Origin: Rhizobium sp. LC145
GTDB taxonomy: Bacteria > Pseudomonadota > Alphaproteobacteria > Rhizobiales > Rhizobiaceae
Length of the DNA: 64,000 nucleotides
Direction of reading: 5' to 3'
Assembly (NCBI RefSeq): GCF_001005825.1
Contig: NZ_LBHV01000007.1
Span: 335,670 to 399,669 of the forward strand
Part shown: piece by piece, positions 29,386 to 38,761 of the stretch
How positions within the stretch are numbered: position 1 is the stretch's first letter
Layout of the letters: every line of letters begins with the position of its first letter
Translations under genes and position numbers: made by a program
Notes under the pieces: generated by a model
Told to the model about the DNA's origin: nothing
The model's input: the letters and a program-made list of their open reading frames with translations, nothing else
The model's database searches: none

Positions 29386-29880
29386 ATGCGCCGTCTGATC
29401 CTGTCCATCGCCCTGGTGTTTGCGACCGACGCGGCCTTCGCGTCATCGATCACGCCGCTCGCCGACACTCCAAGCGGCAATGGCAGCATCGTGATGAAGG
29501 CCTGCCCCGACTGCCCGCCTCCGCCTGCCAAGCAGGAAAGCACCGATTACCGTGTGCCGCAGCTCGAACCCGGAACGCAAAAGACCGCCGTCATCGAGAT
29601 CAACGGCGAACGGAAGATCGCCCGCACCGAAGCCTGGCTCGGCGGCTCGCCTGTCGTGCATGTGCGCAAGATGCCGGCATGGATGGCGGATGGGCCCCAT
29701 GCCGTTGCGAAGGTGGATCTGCTCGACGGGCTCTCGACCGAAGCGGCGATCGCCGCCGCGGACCCGCCTTCGGACGGGATAGACCTTGCGACGATGACGA
29801 GCGCCGTCGATGCGCACGAGACCACCGAACCCGCTGAGCTCGAGCTTGCCGGCTTCCAGCTTCGCCCCCGCCTCGACTGA
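29386..29880 (+). CDS. Small secreted protein of unknown function
   Basis: 164-residue protein with a clear signal peptide (MRRLILSIALVFATDAAFA). The mature part starts with a C-P-D-C-P motif (KACPDCPPPPAKQ), then ETRKIARTEAWLGGSPVVHVRKMP-like sequence around a W/H-containing core, and has a long acidic C-terminus. The Shine-Dalgarno region AAAAGGGGAG lies just upstream. I have a weak recollection that rhizobial relatives are labelled plant virulence effector HPE1-like domain proteins; the label says nothing firm about function here. A palindrome follows at 29925. Confidence 0.65.
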   Translation: MRRLILSIALVFATDAAFASSITPLADTPSGNGSIVMKACPDCPPPPAKQESTDYRVPQLEPGTQKTAVIEINGERKIARTEAWLGGSPVVHVRKMPAWMADGPHAVAKVDLLDGLSTEAAIAAADPPSDGIDLATMTSAVDAHETTEPAELELAGFQLRPRLD

Positions 29881-29924
29881 GGCAGAACACTCAAAGAGCG
29901 CATCTAACCAGCGACCGGCGCAGG

Positions 29925-29942
29925 CCCATAAAATTTTATGGG
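29925..29942. repeat. Perfect 18-bp palindrome (possible terminator)
   Basis: CCCATAAAATTTTATGGG is fully self-complementary and is followed on the plus strand by TCTTTCTC. It lies 45 bases after the secreted-protein gene and could be its weak terminator or a binding site upstream of the chemoreceptor gene. Confidence 0.5.
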
Positions 29943-30117
29943 TCTTTCTCGCCAAGCCGCGAAGAATATTAAATTTTTCTCAAATGTTCGGCTGCACTTT
30001 GCGGCCAGGTGCGATGACGCACATGATCGGCGCAGGATGCGCCTCCCCAACAAGACCCCGCATCGCACCGGCCGCTTCCTGGCGGAAGCTTCCGGCCGCC
30101 TGAACATTGAGTAGAAA

Positions 30118-31956
30118 ATGAAGAATCTGAAGATATCCTACCAACTGCTGGCCCTCGTGGCCGTGCTGATGGTGGCCTTCGCCACCGTGACCTATTACCA
30201 GGTCCGCTCCTCGATCGCTTCGATCTATGCCGAGCGTTACGAGATGCTGGAAAACCAGGTCGAATCCGCCGTCTCGATCATGCAGTATTATTACGAGCAG
30301 GAGCAGGCCGGCACGCTGACCCGCGAGGACGCCCGGAAGTTCGCCTATGCCAATGTGGCGGCCATCAAGTTCGAGCCGGCCGGCTATATCTTCGGCATGA
30401 GCTACGACATGGTCACAGTCTTTCATTTCAACCCGAAAACCGTCGGCGTCCAGCAGAAGGGCCAGCCCGACAAGATGGGGAACCTGTTCCGCGAGGAACT
30501 GGTCGCCAAGGGTCGCGCCGGCGGCGGCATTACCGAATATTATTGGGAAAAGCCCGGCACACCGGCTGATGAAGTCTATAAGAAAGCGGTCTATTCGGCC
30601 GACTTCAAACCCTGGGAAGTCGTGGTCGCCACCGGCGTCTATACCGACGACCTCGACGCCAAGGTGAACAACACGATCATGGAAGTGGTCGGCACCGGGA
30701 TCATCGCCTTCCTCGTGGCGCTCGGCGTTGCGGCGATCGTCATCCGCAATATCACCAGGCCGCTGGCGGCAGTCCACACCGCTCTCGAAGCGGTGGCGGA
30801 CGAGAACGTCTCGATCGCCATTCCCCACACGGAGATGTCGAACGAAATCGGCTTGATGGCCAAAGCCACCCAGGCGCTGCAGGAAAAGATTCGCGAACGC
30901 CATGCCATGGCCGAGCGCCAGGTGAAGCAGCAGCAGGAGCTCGACCGCGAGCGGCAGCAGAACGCCGACATGCAGCAGGAAGAAGCGCAGCTTCAGGCCC
31001 GCGTCGTTTCCACGATCGGCGATGCGTTGGCCGATCTCGCCCGCGGCGACCTGACGGTCCGCTGCGGCGATCTCGGCAGCCGCTACGCCTCGCTGCGCAC
31101 GAACTTCAACGACGCGCTTTCCCATCTGGAAGCCGCGATGGCGAAGGTGAACTCCAAGAGCGTCGATATCGGCGGCTCCAAGGAGGAAATCCGCCGGGCT
31201 TCCGCCGAACTCTCCCAGCGGACGGAACGGCAGGCCGCGAACCTGGAAGAGACCTCCGCCGCGCTGGACGAACTGGCGGTTGCCGTGCGCCAGACCGCTG
31301 AAGGCGCGCATGAGGCCGCCCAGCGGGTGACTTCCGTCAGCGGCGAAGCCAGCCGCTCCGACCAGATCGTCACCCAGGCGATCGACGCCATGGGCGCGAT
31401 CGAGCACTCCTCGGACGAAATCTCCAAGATCATCGGCGTCATCGACGACATCGCCTTCCAGACCAACCTGCTTGCGCTCAACGCGGGCGTGGAAGCCGCC
31501 CGTGCCGGGGAATCCGGCAAGGGCTTCGCGGTCGTTGCTCAAGAGGTCCGCGAGCTTGCCCAGCGTTCCGCCGCGGCGGCCAAGGAGATCAAGGACCAGA
31601 TCTCCCGCTCCTCCGGCCAGGTGCAGAACGGCGTGCGGCTGGTGGGCGAAGCCGGCGAGGCGCTGAAGCGCATCTCCGATCAGGTGAAGGCGGCGAGCGA
31701 CATCGTCAGCAAGATCGCCCATTCGGCATCCGAACAGGATACGACGCTGCGTTCCATAGCCTCCTCGCTCAATCAGCTCGACGCTGCGACCCAGCACAAT
31801 GCGGCAATGGCGGAAGAGACCACGGCCTCGGCCGAAGCGCTCGCGGTCGACACCGAAGAGCTGATCGGCCTCATCAGCGGATTCCGAGTCAATGGTTCCG
31901 GTTCGGCTTCGGGCGGGCTGCAGCAGATGGCGCAGCGGATGCGCATGGCGGGCTGA
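30118..31956 (+). CDS. Methyl-accepting chemotaxis protein with single Cache sensor
   Basis: 612-residue chemoreceptor. Membrane segments lie at about residues 8-27 and 195-217. The periplasmic part between them looks like a single Cache domain (EPAGYIFGMSYDMVTVFHFNPKTVGVQQKG ... DFKPWEVVVATGVYTDDLD), a fold that often binds small carboxylates or amines. A HAMP domain follows (RNITRPLAAVHTALEAVADENVSIAIP), then a second HAMP-like stretch and the signalling hairpin with [28 protein letters not shown] sequence. The C-terminus ends RMRMAG with no CheR-binding pentapeptide, unlike the receptor near 5 kb. The gene is monocistronic with a terminator downstream. Confidence 0.94.
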   Translation: MKNLKISYQLLALVAVLMVAFATVTYYQVRSSIASIYAERYEMLENQVESAVSIMQYYYEQEQAGTLTREDARKFAYANVAAIKFEPAGYIFGMSYDMVTVFHFNPKTVGVQQKGQPDKMGNLFREELVAKGRAGGGITEYYWEKPGTPADEVYKKAVYSADFKPWEVVVATGVYTDDLDAKVNNTIMEVVGTGIIAFLVALGVAAIVIRNITRPLAAVHTALEAVADENVSIAIPHTEMSNEIGLMAKATQALQEKIRERHAMAERQVKQQQELDRERQQNADMQQEEAQLQARVVSTIGDALADLARGDLTVRCGDLGSRYASLRTNFNDALSHLEAAMAKVNSKSVDIGGSKEEIRRASAELSQRTERQAANLEETSAALDELAVAVRQTAEGAHEAAQRVTSVSGEASRSDQIVTQAIDAMGAIEHSSDEISKIIGVIDDIAFQTNLLALNAGVEAARAGESGKGFAVVAQEVRELAQRSAAAAKEIKDQISRSSGQVQNGVRLVGEAGEALKRISDQVKAASDIVSKIAHSASEQDTTLRSIASSLNQLDAATQHNAAMAEETTASAEALAVDTEELIGLISGFRVNGSGSASGGLQQMAQRMRMAG

Positions 31957-31980
31957 GCAGCCACCTTCAGGCAAAAACAA

Positions 31981-32009
31981 AGCCGCCGGGTCAAAAGCCC
32001 GGCGGTTTT
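31981..32009 (+). terminator. Terminator of the Cache chemoreceptor gene
   Basis: CCGCCGGG (31983-31990) pairs with CCCGGCGG (31998-32005) around TCAAAAG, followed by TTTTCTTA. It slightly overlaps the end region of the convergent antitoxin gene. Confidence 0.85.
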
Positions 32010-32010
32010 C

Positions 32011-32325
32011 TTATGCTGCGGCAACCGCAAGATGAATGCCTGAACTCTCTTGAAGTTCGCGGATGACATTGAAAAGGTTGTCGGCCCGCGGATTGCCCTT
32101 TGGGCCGAACATCCGCATCAGGCTCTTCGAGGGCATGTTCACCCTTCCGGCCAATTCCTCAAAACCAATCGTGGCGTTGATGAAGTCGCGCAAAACGCTC
32201 TTGCCCGTATCCAGATCGCCTTCGAGAAGCAGTTCCACGGCATCGGAAAGCAGAGCCGCGCGAAATGCTGGGTCTTTGTCCATACGCGCCTTGATCGTTT
32301 CCTTAAATTCCCGGGTCAGCGCCAT
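32011..32325 (-). CDS. Antitoxin, HigA-like/HI1420-type addiction module antidote
   Basis: 104-residue helix-turn-helix antitoxin. The core is LLLEGDLDTGKSVLRDFINATIGFEELAGRVNMPSKSLMRMFGPKGNPRADNLFNVIREL, which matches the antidote family paired with Gp49/HigB-type toxins. I chose ATG 32325 (MALTREFKETIKARM) with AGGAAAGGAAG upstream. It follows the toxin reading frame by one base, the usual toxin-first order of such modules. The toxin partner here carries a frameshift, so this may be an antitoxin without a working toxin, which can persist as a regulator or as protection against related toxins. Confidence 0.85.
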   Translation of the reverse strand: MALTREFKETIKARMDKDPAFRAALLSDAVELLLEGDLDTGKSVLRDFINATIGFEELAGRVNMPSKSLMRMFGPKGNPRADNLFNVIRELQESSGIHLAVAAA

Positions 32326-32326
32326 C

Positions 32327-32648
32327 TTAGCTTCCTTTCCTGGATTTATATTCTTGCCAGTAGGTTTGCGCCGTCTCGATATCGTTCTGTTGCCGCTGCT
32401 TGGTGCCGCCAACCAATAAGATGATCAGTTGATCGCCGTCACGGCCGAAATAAATTCGATATCCGGGACCGTAGTCGATCCGGTATTCCATGACTCCCGA
32501 GCCGACCGATTTGACGTTCGAAAGGTTGCCCTTGTTCGATCCGCGCCAAGGCGATTGTTACCTTCGAAGCGGCGCGTGCGTCGATTTTCGTAAACCACCG
32601 GCTGAACGGGCTCGATCCATTCCGGTCCAGGTATTCGGTGATCTTCAT
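32327..32648 (-). pseudogene. Frameshifted HigB/RelE-type toxin (Gp49 family)
   Basis: Reading the minus strand from ATG 32648 gives MKITEYLDRNGSSPFSRWFTKIDARAAS and continues to ARIEQG. The frame then runs off into unrelated sequence and a stop near 32439. If one G of the GGG at 32531-32529 is skipped, translation continues as [20 protein letters not shown], then [18 protein letters not shown] and [19 protein letters not shown], ending at TAA 32329-32327. That C-terminal half is a textbook toxin of the HI1419/HigB group. The reconstructed product would be about 106 residues. It may be a genuine inactivating insertion or an assembly error. Confidence 0.85.
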
Positions 32649-32696
32649 TGGCAATTAGTAACACATATGCCACCATTTGCCAATGGATTTGGGAAA

Positions 32697-34847
32697 TCAG
32701 CCGCTGATCTTGGAGAAATCCGCGACCGTGCCGGTCGCCTCGCGGATCGCCTTCAACAATGCCAGGCGGTTGGCGCGGATCGCCGCGTCCTCGTCGTTGA
32801 CGAGCACGTCATCGAAGAATTTATCGACCGGCGCGCGGAGCTTCGACAGCGCCTCCATGGCGGAGCGGAAATCCTCGTTGGCGATCGCCTCGGATGCTTC
32901 CTTCGAAGCCGTCTGAATGGCGGCCCAGAGGGCCTTTTCCGCATCGAGCTTCAACAGCTCTTCCGAAACGCTATCGGCGATCACGGTGCCCTTCTTCTCC
33001 TCGGCCGCGAGGAGCTGCACGGCGCGCTTGGTGCCGGCCAGCAGGTTCTTGCCGTCCTCGGACGTGATGAAGGCAGTCAGCGCCTCGGCTCGACGGGCGA
33101 CCATCAGAAGGTCGTCGGCATCGGGGGTCAGCACGGCGTCGATGATGTCGTGCCGGGCGCCCATATCGCGCAGGTAGACTTTCAGACGATCATGGAAGAA
33201 GGCGAGGAGATCGGCATCCTTCGTCACGGCGAGAAGCGGCAACCGCACCTTCCGCTCCAGCAGGATACGCACCACACCCAGCGCGGCGCGACGCAGCGCG
33301 AAGGGGTCCTTGGAGCCGGTGGGCTTTTCGTCGATCGCCCAGAAACCGACGAGCGTATCGAGCTTGTCTGCGAGCGCAACGGTGATCGCCACCTTGTCGT
33401 CCGGCACGCGATCGGAGGGGCCCTGCGGCTTGTAGTGATCCTCGATTGCGGCGGCGACAGAGGGATTTTCGCCCTGCAGCACCGCGTATTTGCGGCCCAT
33501 CAGGCCCTGCAGTTCCGGGAATTCTCCGACCGCCTCGGTGCGCAGGTCCGCCTTGGCCAGCACGGCTGCGCGATCGACCAGCGCCGGACCCGCACCGGTG
33601 ATCTTGGCCAACTCCGCCGCGAGCGCCCGAATGCGCGCGACGCGCTCGCCCTGCGTACCGAGCTTGGCATGGAAGGTGACGTTCAACGCGTCGAGCTTGG
33701 CCATGCGCTGGTCGAGCGGCTTTGCGAGATCGAGGTCGAACTTCGCGGCCGAGTCTTGCAGCGTCTCCAGGTCCGGCAGGTCGCCCTGGTCGCGGGTCCA
33801 GAAATGCTTGGCATCGGACAGGCGCGCGCGCACCACCTTGCCATTGCCGTGAATGATCTCCTTGCCGCCATCCTTGGCGTCGATGTTCGAGATAAGGATG
33901 AAGCGGCTGGAAAGGCCCTCGCCACCCTGCGGGCGGCAGACGAAACATTTCTGATTGGTCTTGATGGTGAGGCGGATGATCTCGGAAGGGATTTCGAGAT
34001 ATTCCTTCTCGAACTCGCCCATCAGCACATGCGGCCATTCGACAAGGCCGGAAACCTCTTCGAGCAGGCCTTCGTCTTCCACCAATTCGAGACCGTTGGC
34101 GAAGGCGATGTCGCGCGCATCGTGCAGGATCACGTCCTTGCGGCGCTCGGCATCGAGCATGACTTTCGCCTTTTCGAGGCTCGCCGCATAATCCTCGAAG
34201 CGGCGCACGGTAATCGCGCCCGGCGCATGGAAACGGTGGCCGTAGGTGACGTTGCCGGCCACGATCCCGTCGATCTCGAAGGGGATGACCTGGGTTTCCT
34301 CGTGCTCGGGACCGAAGACGCAGACGATCGACTGCAGTGGGCGCACCCAGCGCAGGCTTTCCGATCCCTTGCCATCGATGCCGCCGAAGCGGGCGCCCTT
34401 CGGCATGGAAGCCGCGCCCCAGCGCATGGATTTCGGCCAAGGGAAATTGCGGATGATGCCGGGCATGACATCGGCGATGATCTCTTCCGCGGCGCGGCCG
34501 GGTTTCGAAATCACGGCGACATAGAAATCGCCCTTCTTCGGGTCGCTGACGACCTGCGCCTCGGAGACCGAAGCGAGGCCCGCGCCGCGTAGAAAGCCTT
34601 CGATCGCCTTTTCCGGCGCATCGGTGCGCGGTCCCTTGCGCTCCTCGCGCTGGTCGGCGGAGCGGGCGGTGAGGCCTCGGATATCCAGCGTCAGCCGGCG
34701 CGGCGTCCAGTATTCGCGCGCGCCCTCATAGGTCAAACCCGCTTCCACCAGCACGTCGGTAACGAGCTTTTTCAGGTCTCCCGCGGCCTTGCGCTGCATG
34801 CGGGCCGGGATTTCTTCGGAACGAAGCTCTAGGAGTAGGTCGGGCAT
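32697..34847 (-). CDS. glyS: Glycyl-tRNA synthetase beta subunit
   Basis: 716-residue beta chain of the heterotetrameric bacterial glycyl-tRNA synthetase, which holds tRNA recognition and works with the alpha chain GlyQ. The family N-terminus [25 protein letters not shown] starts at ATG 34847; the frame is open upstream but overlaps the DUF559 gene. Other landmarks are [47 protein letters not shown] and the C-terminal anticodon-binding-like helices. glyQ lies about 4.6 kb upstream on the same strand, separated by lemA, aroA, DUF2207 and DUF559 genes. Confidence 0.96.
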   Translation of the reverse strand: MPDLLLELRSEEIPARMQRKAAGDLKKLVTDVLVEAGLTYEGAREYWTPRRLTLDIRGLTARSADQREERKGPRTDAPEKAIEGFLRGAGLASVSEAQVVSDPKKGDFYVAVISKPGRAAEEIIADVMPGIIRNFPWPKSMRWGAASMPKGARFGGIDGKGSESLRWVRPLQSIVCVFGPEHEETQVIPFEIDGIVAGNVTYGHRFHAPGAITVRRFEDYAASLEKAKVMLDAERRKDVILHDARDIAFANGLELVEDEGLLEEVSGLVEWPHVLMGEFEKEYLEIPSEIIRLTIKTNQKCFVCRPQGGEGLSSRFILISNIDAKDGGKEIIHGNGKVVRARLSDAKHFWTRDQGDLPDLETLQDSAAKFDLDLAKPLDQRMAKLDALNVTFHAKLGTQGERVARIRALAAELAKITGAGPALVDRAAVLAKADLRTEAVGEFPELQGLMGRKYAVLQGENPSVAAAIEDHYKPQGPSDRVPDDKVAITVALADKLDTLVGFWAIDEKPTGSKDPFALRRAALGVVRILLERKVRLPLLAVTKDADLLAFFHDRLKVYLRDMGARHDIIDAVLTPDADDLLMVARRAEALTAFITSEDGKNLLAGTKRAVQLLAAEEKKGTVIADSVSEELLKLDAEKALWAAIQTASKEASEAIANEDFRSAMEALSKLRAPVDKFFDDVLVNDEDAAIRANRLALLKAIREATGTVADFSKISG

Positions 34848-34848
34848 G

Positions 34849-35307
34849 TCACTTTTCCTCACCCTCCCCTTGAGGGGGAGGGTCGGCACGCAGTGCCGGG
34901 GTGGGGTGAAAATTGTCGGCCTCTGCTAGCAAAGTTAGGCGCTGCTGCACAATGGCAAATATCGTGTCGAGAACGGCGTCCAGCTCGCTCGTCACCTCAT
35001 GGTTCCAGAAACGGATGACCTGATAGCCTTGGTTTTCGAGAAATGCCGTGCGCTCGTTATCGTATAGGACTGCGGCGTCTTCCGCGTGCTGACCGCCATC
35101 GAGCTCGATCACCAGACCGATTTGATGGCAGGCGAAATCAACAAAATACCTGCCAATTGGCACCTGACGACGGAAATGCGTCCCTTCCATGGGAATGCGG
35201 TACAGATTGCGCCAAAGCTTCGCCTCCGCATCAGTGCTGCCATTGCGCAGGCGACGTGCATTGGCAACCTTGAACGGAGTGGTTTTCGAGGGCTTCTTCT
35301 TGATCAT
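34849..35307 (-). CDS. DUF559 domain protein (endonuclease-like)
   Basis: 152-residue protein with the Vsr-like DUF559 fold. It contains [45 protein letters not shown] followed by [20 protein letters not shown], giving the D ... E-x-D ... H pattern of restriction-type nucleases. The start chosen is ATG 35307 ([20 protein letters not shown]). The last 19 residues ([19 protein letters not shown]) are encoded by a palindromic repeat that also occurs just upstream of the gene. One 60-base line I counted was about 53% GC, lower than its surroundings. Its stop lies 1 base before the glyS start, so it may influence glyS translation. No substrate is known for the family. Confidence 0.82.
   Translation of the reverse strand: MIKKKPSKTTPFKVANARRLRNGSTDAEAKLWRNLYRIPMEGTHFRRQVPIGRYFVDFACHQIGLVIELDGGQHAEDAAVLYDNERTAFLENQGYQVIRFWNHEVTSELDAVLDTIFAIVQQRLTLLAEADNFHPTPALRADPPPQGEGEEK
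34858..34881. repeat. Palindromic repeat, copy A (24-bp core)
   Basis: The core contains CCTCCCCTTGAGGGGGAGG and is identical over 24 bases to 35375-35398. Copy A continues to about 34910 with a GGCAC-GCA-GTGCC hairpin and a GGGGTGGGGTG block complementary to its beginning, making a REP-like element. It lies inside the 3' end of the DUF559 gene. Confidence 0.85.
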
Positions 35308-35374
35308 GTCATCCGGCCGAATTTCAATCTCAAGATGCAACATATCGGATATGGGCAGGCCGTCGAGGCAGACA

Positions 35375-35398
35375 CTCACCCTCCCCTTGAGGGGGAGG
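35375..35398. repeat. Palindromic repeat, copy B (24-bp core)
   Basis: Same 24 bases and same orientation as 34858-34881, located between the DUF559 and DUF2207 genes. Together the two copies bracket the DUF559 gene. Confidence 0.85.
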
Positions 35399-35429
35399 TG
35401 ACGCTATGCCGAACCGTCGCCGGCAGAAG

Positions 35430-37373
35430 CTACCACCCGCCACCGCCACCTCCGCCGCCGCCACCCCCGGAGAAGCCGCCTCCGCCGAAGCCGGAGGAGG
35501 ACGAGGAGGATTTCGGCGTCGGGATGGTGGAGGCGATCGTATCCGCCATGGAGGAGGAGAAGCCGCCGATGCGCTCGCCGAAATTACCGATGGAATGCCC
35601 GCTATACCAGGTAGGCGCGTAAGCCGCTGCCACCGCACCGGCCGCCGCCGTGGCGAGCCAGGTTTCAAAGGCGCGGCTCCAGGGTTTTTCGACATCGAGC
35701 GCGACCGCATAGGGGAGCAGCGTTTCGAAATGCTGCGGCGACATCTGCGGGGCGCCCGCCATGTTCATGCGGTCCTTTTCGGCAAGCGTGAGGTAGGTCC
35801 GCAATCCCTCGATGCCGTCCATCATCTTCCGCCCGAGCGGAGTGGGCGCGCCCATCAGGAAGAAGAAGATGACGTTCAGGAGAACGATGCCGCCAACGGC
35901 GACAAAGATCGGCCAATGGTCCATGCCAGTCAGTTCCGAGGCAAGCCCGACAACGATGCCCGAGAGCGTGGAGATCGCCACGAAACCGAAGAAACCCATC
36001 ATCAGGATCATCATGAATTTGGAGGCCAGCGAACTCTTGCGCCGCATGGCCTTGCCGAAATTCACCGCGAAGATGCCGAAGAACACGGCGAAGAAGGTGG
36101 GCACGATCAGAACGGCGATCATATCCGGATCGAGATTGCCGAAGATGAGCACCGCGCCCAGGATCAGCAGGCTCAGCGCGATGCCGCCGATCACATAGCC
36201 GGTGTTCGAACGGTAGTATTTGCCGCGGTGCTCTCTTTCCATGGCGCGGCGGAAGCTCGCCCCGACCGTCTGCACGCGGTCGCCGTTCGCCTTGTCGATC
36301 ACCAGCGCATCGCCCGGACCGCCGACGGCCTGCAGGAGCGCCGCCTGACCGACCGGAAGGGCCTTTTCCGCGTGCTTGTCCGTGCGGCGGATGGTGATGG
36401 ATTTATCCAGATCCTCCAGCGTGACATGGCCCTTCACGGCAAGGTCCAGCGCGCTTGCCGAAAGCGCTGTCCAGCCCGCGCCGGAAAAGCCCTTGTTCTC
36501 GATGTAATTGACGAGCGCCGGGGAGATGCCGTCCGGCGCATCCCAGCGGGGCACCATGACACCGCGCGCCGGATCGCGGCCGACCGCAAGCCAACTGCGG
36601 CCATAATAGAGCGCCACCAGAACGAGCCCGCCGAAACCGATCAGAAGACCCATATTGTCGCGCAGCCACCAGGCTCGCTGCTGATCGGCGGACGGAGCCG
36701 CAATCACGCCCTTCGGAATGCCGACGACGATGGTAAGGCCTTCCTGCCGGCCGAGCGTTCTCGTGGTGGCGAACACGGCCGTATTGCCGTTGCCCGACAT
36801 GGTCGCGTCGCGTTCCCTCGCGCCGAAAGCGCCGGTGAAGGCTGCCGTTTGGGTAATACGCGCGCCCTCCGGCAGCGTCACGCGCGCCGAAGCATTGGCG
36901 ATGCGGAATTGCCAGCCATTGCCGGTGACGTTCCAGTAGAGTTCGTCATGATCGTCGAAGAAGCGGATCTGCCGGTCGGTCGTGTAGGTGATGACGTAGG
37001 TATGCTCGCCATAATCGAGCAGCACATCCTGCGAACCGGCGATAATGCGGGTGCCGCCGGTGACGGATTCGGTCTGCCAGGGCTCCGGCCGGCCATCGCG
37101 GGTGACGGATACCACATCGAAGCCGACGCGTACCGTGCGGCCCGCCGCATCCTGCATGGTCAGAGGAAAATCGCGAAAGATGCCGCGACGGATATTCCGG
37201 CCCTCGGCATTCACCGTAATAGTTTCGACGACCGCCAGTTCGCCATTCGGCGCCACCCGGATCTCCGAATGATAGGAGCGGATATATTCCTCAGCCACCG
37301 CCGGAAGGGCGAGAACGAAGACCGACAGAAAGGCGAAGAACGCGACGCAGAAACCGGAGAACCACCGTATCAC
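35430..37373 (-). CDS. DUF2207 membrane protein
   Basis: 647-residue protein with a signal peptide (to about residue 27, ending LPAVAEE). A large beta-rich extracytoplasmic DUF2207 domain begins YIRSYHSEIRVAPNGELAVVETITV. Membrane helices lie near DNMGLLIGFGGLVLVALYYG, YVIGGIALSLLILGAVLIFG, MIAVLIVPTFFAVFFGIFAV, FMMILMMGFFGFVAISTLSG and IFVAVGGIVLLNVIFFFLMG. The C-terminus is a Gly/Ser-rich tail with 11 or more consecutive glycines. The tail is a family feature, not a sequencing artefact. DUF2207 genes often neighbour lemA; here aroA lies between them. The function is unknown, with envelope-associated roles suspected. Confidence 0.88.
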   Translation of the reverse strand: MIRWFSGFCVAFFAFLSVFVLALPAVAEEYIRSYHSEIRVAPNGELAVVETITVNAEGRNIRRGIFRDFPLTMQDAAGRTVRVGFDVVSVTRDGRPEPWQTESVTGGTRIIAGSQDVLLDYGEHTYVITYTTDRQIRFFDDHDELYWNVTGNGWQFRIANASARVTLPEGARITQTAAFTGAFGARERDATMSGNGNTAVFATTRTLGRQEGLTIVVGIPKGVIAAPSADQQRAWWLRDNMGLLIGFGGLVLVALYYGRSWLAVGRDPARGVMVPRWDAPDGISPALVNYIENKGFSGAGWTALSASALDLAVKGHVTLEDLDKSITIRRTDKHAEKALPVGQAALLQAVGGPGDALVIDKANGDRVQTVGASFRRAMEREHRGKYYRSNTGYVIGGIALSLLILGAVLIFGNLDPDMIAVLIVPTFFAVFFGIFAVNFGKAMRRKSSLASKFMMILMMGFFGFVAISTLSGIVVGLASELTGMDHWPIFVAVGGIVLLNVIFFFLMGAPTPLGRKMMDGIEGLRTYLTLAEKDRMNMAGAPQMSPQHFETLLPYAVALDVEKPWSRAFETWLATAAAGAVAAAYAPTWYSGHSIGNFGERIGGFSSSMADTIASTIPTPKSSSSSSGFGGGGFSGGGGGGGGGGGW

Positions 37374-37415
37374 GACCTTCCTCCTCTTTGCGCGCCGCGC
37401 GCCTTTTGCAAACCT

Positions 37416-38675
37416 TTATGCGTCTTCGTCGTAAGCTACCCCGAGCGAGGCCAGCACATCCCAGTAGGCCGGGAAGGTCTTCGCCACGCAATCGGGATCG
37501 AGAATGGTGATGCCGCCGATCTTCAAGCCCGCGAGCGCGAAGCTCATGGCGATGCGGTGATCGGCGAAAGTATCGATATCGGCAGGCAGCACCTGACCCG
37601 CGAGCGCCGGATCGGAGGCGACGATCAGGTCATCCCCCTCCTCCGTGCCGAGACCCGGCCGGATATTGGTCAAGCCTGTCGATAGCGCGCGAACGCGGTC
37701 GCATTCCTTCACACGCAGGTTGGCGATGCCGGTGAAGCGCACCGGCGTCTCGTTGAAGGCGGCAAGCACGGCGAGCGTGGGCACGGCATCCTGCATCTGG
37801 GAGCCATCGATTTCCGCGGGCATATGCGGGAATTTCGCGATCAGATCGTAGGCCTTAGCATCGGGCTGGGTGAAATCTGTGGCCGGCGTGCCGAGATCGA
37901 TCTGGCCGCCGGTCAGCACTTCCGCGGCCCAGAGATAGGTCGCGGCGGAGGCATCCGGCTCAATGTGGAAATCGGCGGCGCGGTAGCCAGTCGGCTCCAC
38001 CTGCCAGGTGACGGGGCTGGTGCGCTCGACCTTTGCGCCGAAGGCGCGCATGGCGGCAACCGTGAGATCGATATAGCCGAGCGCGCCGATATGCTCGCCG
38101 AGCAATTCCACGACGACGGGGCGGGCGCCGCCTGCCGCCATCATGAGAAGTGCGGAGACATACTGGCTGGAAAGTCCGCCGTCGATCCGCACCCGCTCTG
38201 CCTCGAAGCCGCCCTTGCCGTTGACCGTCACCGGCGGGCAGCCGGTCTCGGTTGAGGCGTCGATGCCGAGCGAGCGGAGTGCCTCGACCAGCGGGCCGAT
38301 CGGCCGCTTGCGCATATGCTCGTCGCCATCGACCACGACCTTGCCATCGACGAGCGCCGCAGCGGCCGTCAGGAAGCGGGTCGCAGTACCGGCATTGCCG
38401 AGAAAGAGCGGTGTTGCGGGGGGCTGAAGCTTGCCGGAGCCGGTCACCACGAAGGTGGTCGCGTCGGGCTCTTCGACCTTCACTCCCATGGCGCGCAGAG
38501 CCTCCGCCATATAGCGCGTATCATCGCTCTTCAGCGCACCAGTGAGCCGGCTCGTACCCTTAGCCAGACCGGCCAGAAGCAATGCGCGGTTGGTGATCGA
38601 TTTCGAGCCGGGAGGAGCGGCGCGGCCGATAAGCGGCTTGCCGGGGGGGATTATCGTGAGCTTGGCTCTGGCCAT
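37416..38675 (-). CDS. aroA: 3-phosphoshikimate 1-carboxyvinyltransferase (EPSP synthase), class I-like
   Basis: 419-residue enzyme of the shikimate pathway that transfers enolpyruvate from PEP to shikimate 3-phosphate. Landmarks are PPGSKSITNRALLLAGLA, the PEP/glyphosate-site loop LGNAGTATRFLTAAAAL, the RxKE segment LRVKECDRVRAL, and DHRIAMSFALAGL near the end. The proline that follows the arginine in E. coli AroA (position 101) is phenylalanine here. Rhizobiaceae usually also carry a class II aroA elsewhere, so this could be a second copy; that cannot be seen from the window. It lies between lemA and the DUF2207 gene on the same strand. Confidence 0.93.
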   Translation of the reverse strand: MARAKLTIIPPGKPLIGRAAPPGSKSITNRALLLAGLAKGTSRLTGALKSDDTRYMAEALRAMGVKVEEPDATTFVVTGSGKLQPPATPLFLGNAGTATRFLTAAAALVDGKVVVDGDEHMRKRPIGPLVEALRSLGIDASTETGCPPVTVNGKGGFEAERVRIDGGLSSQYVSALLMMAAGGARPVVVELLGEHIGALGYIDLTVAAMRAFGAKVERTSPVTWQVEPTGYRAADFHIEPDASAATYLWAAEVLTGGQIDLGTPATDFTQPDAKAYDLIAKFPHMPAEIDGSQMQDAVPTLAVLAAFNETPVRFTGIANLRVKECDRVRALSTGLTNIRPGLGTEEGDDLIVASDPALAGQVLPADIDTFADHRIAMSFALAGLKIGGITILDPDCVAKTFPAYWDVLASLGVAYDEDA

Positions 38676-38761
38676 GATGTCTGTCTCTTCCGTCGCTCGC
38701 GCAGTCGATCAAAGGGCGCGAGCCCGCTCATAAATGCCTTCTTCGCCAAAGTCCAACGGCG

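Noticed and set aside
35430..35500. Run of glycine codons at the end of the DUF2207 gene, considered as a sequencing artefact or microsatellite
   Set aside because: A Gly/Ser-rich tail is a normal feature of DUF2207/TPM-type proteins, and the frame stays open.
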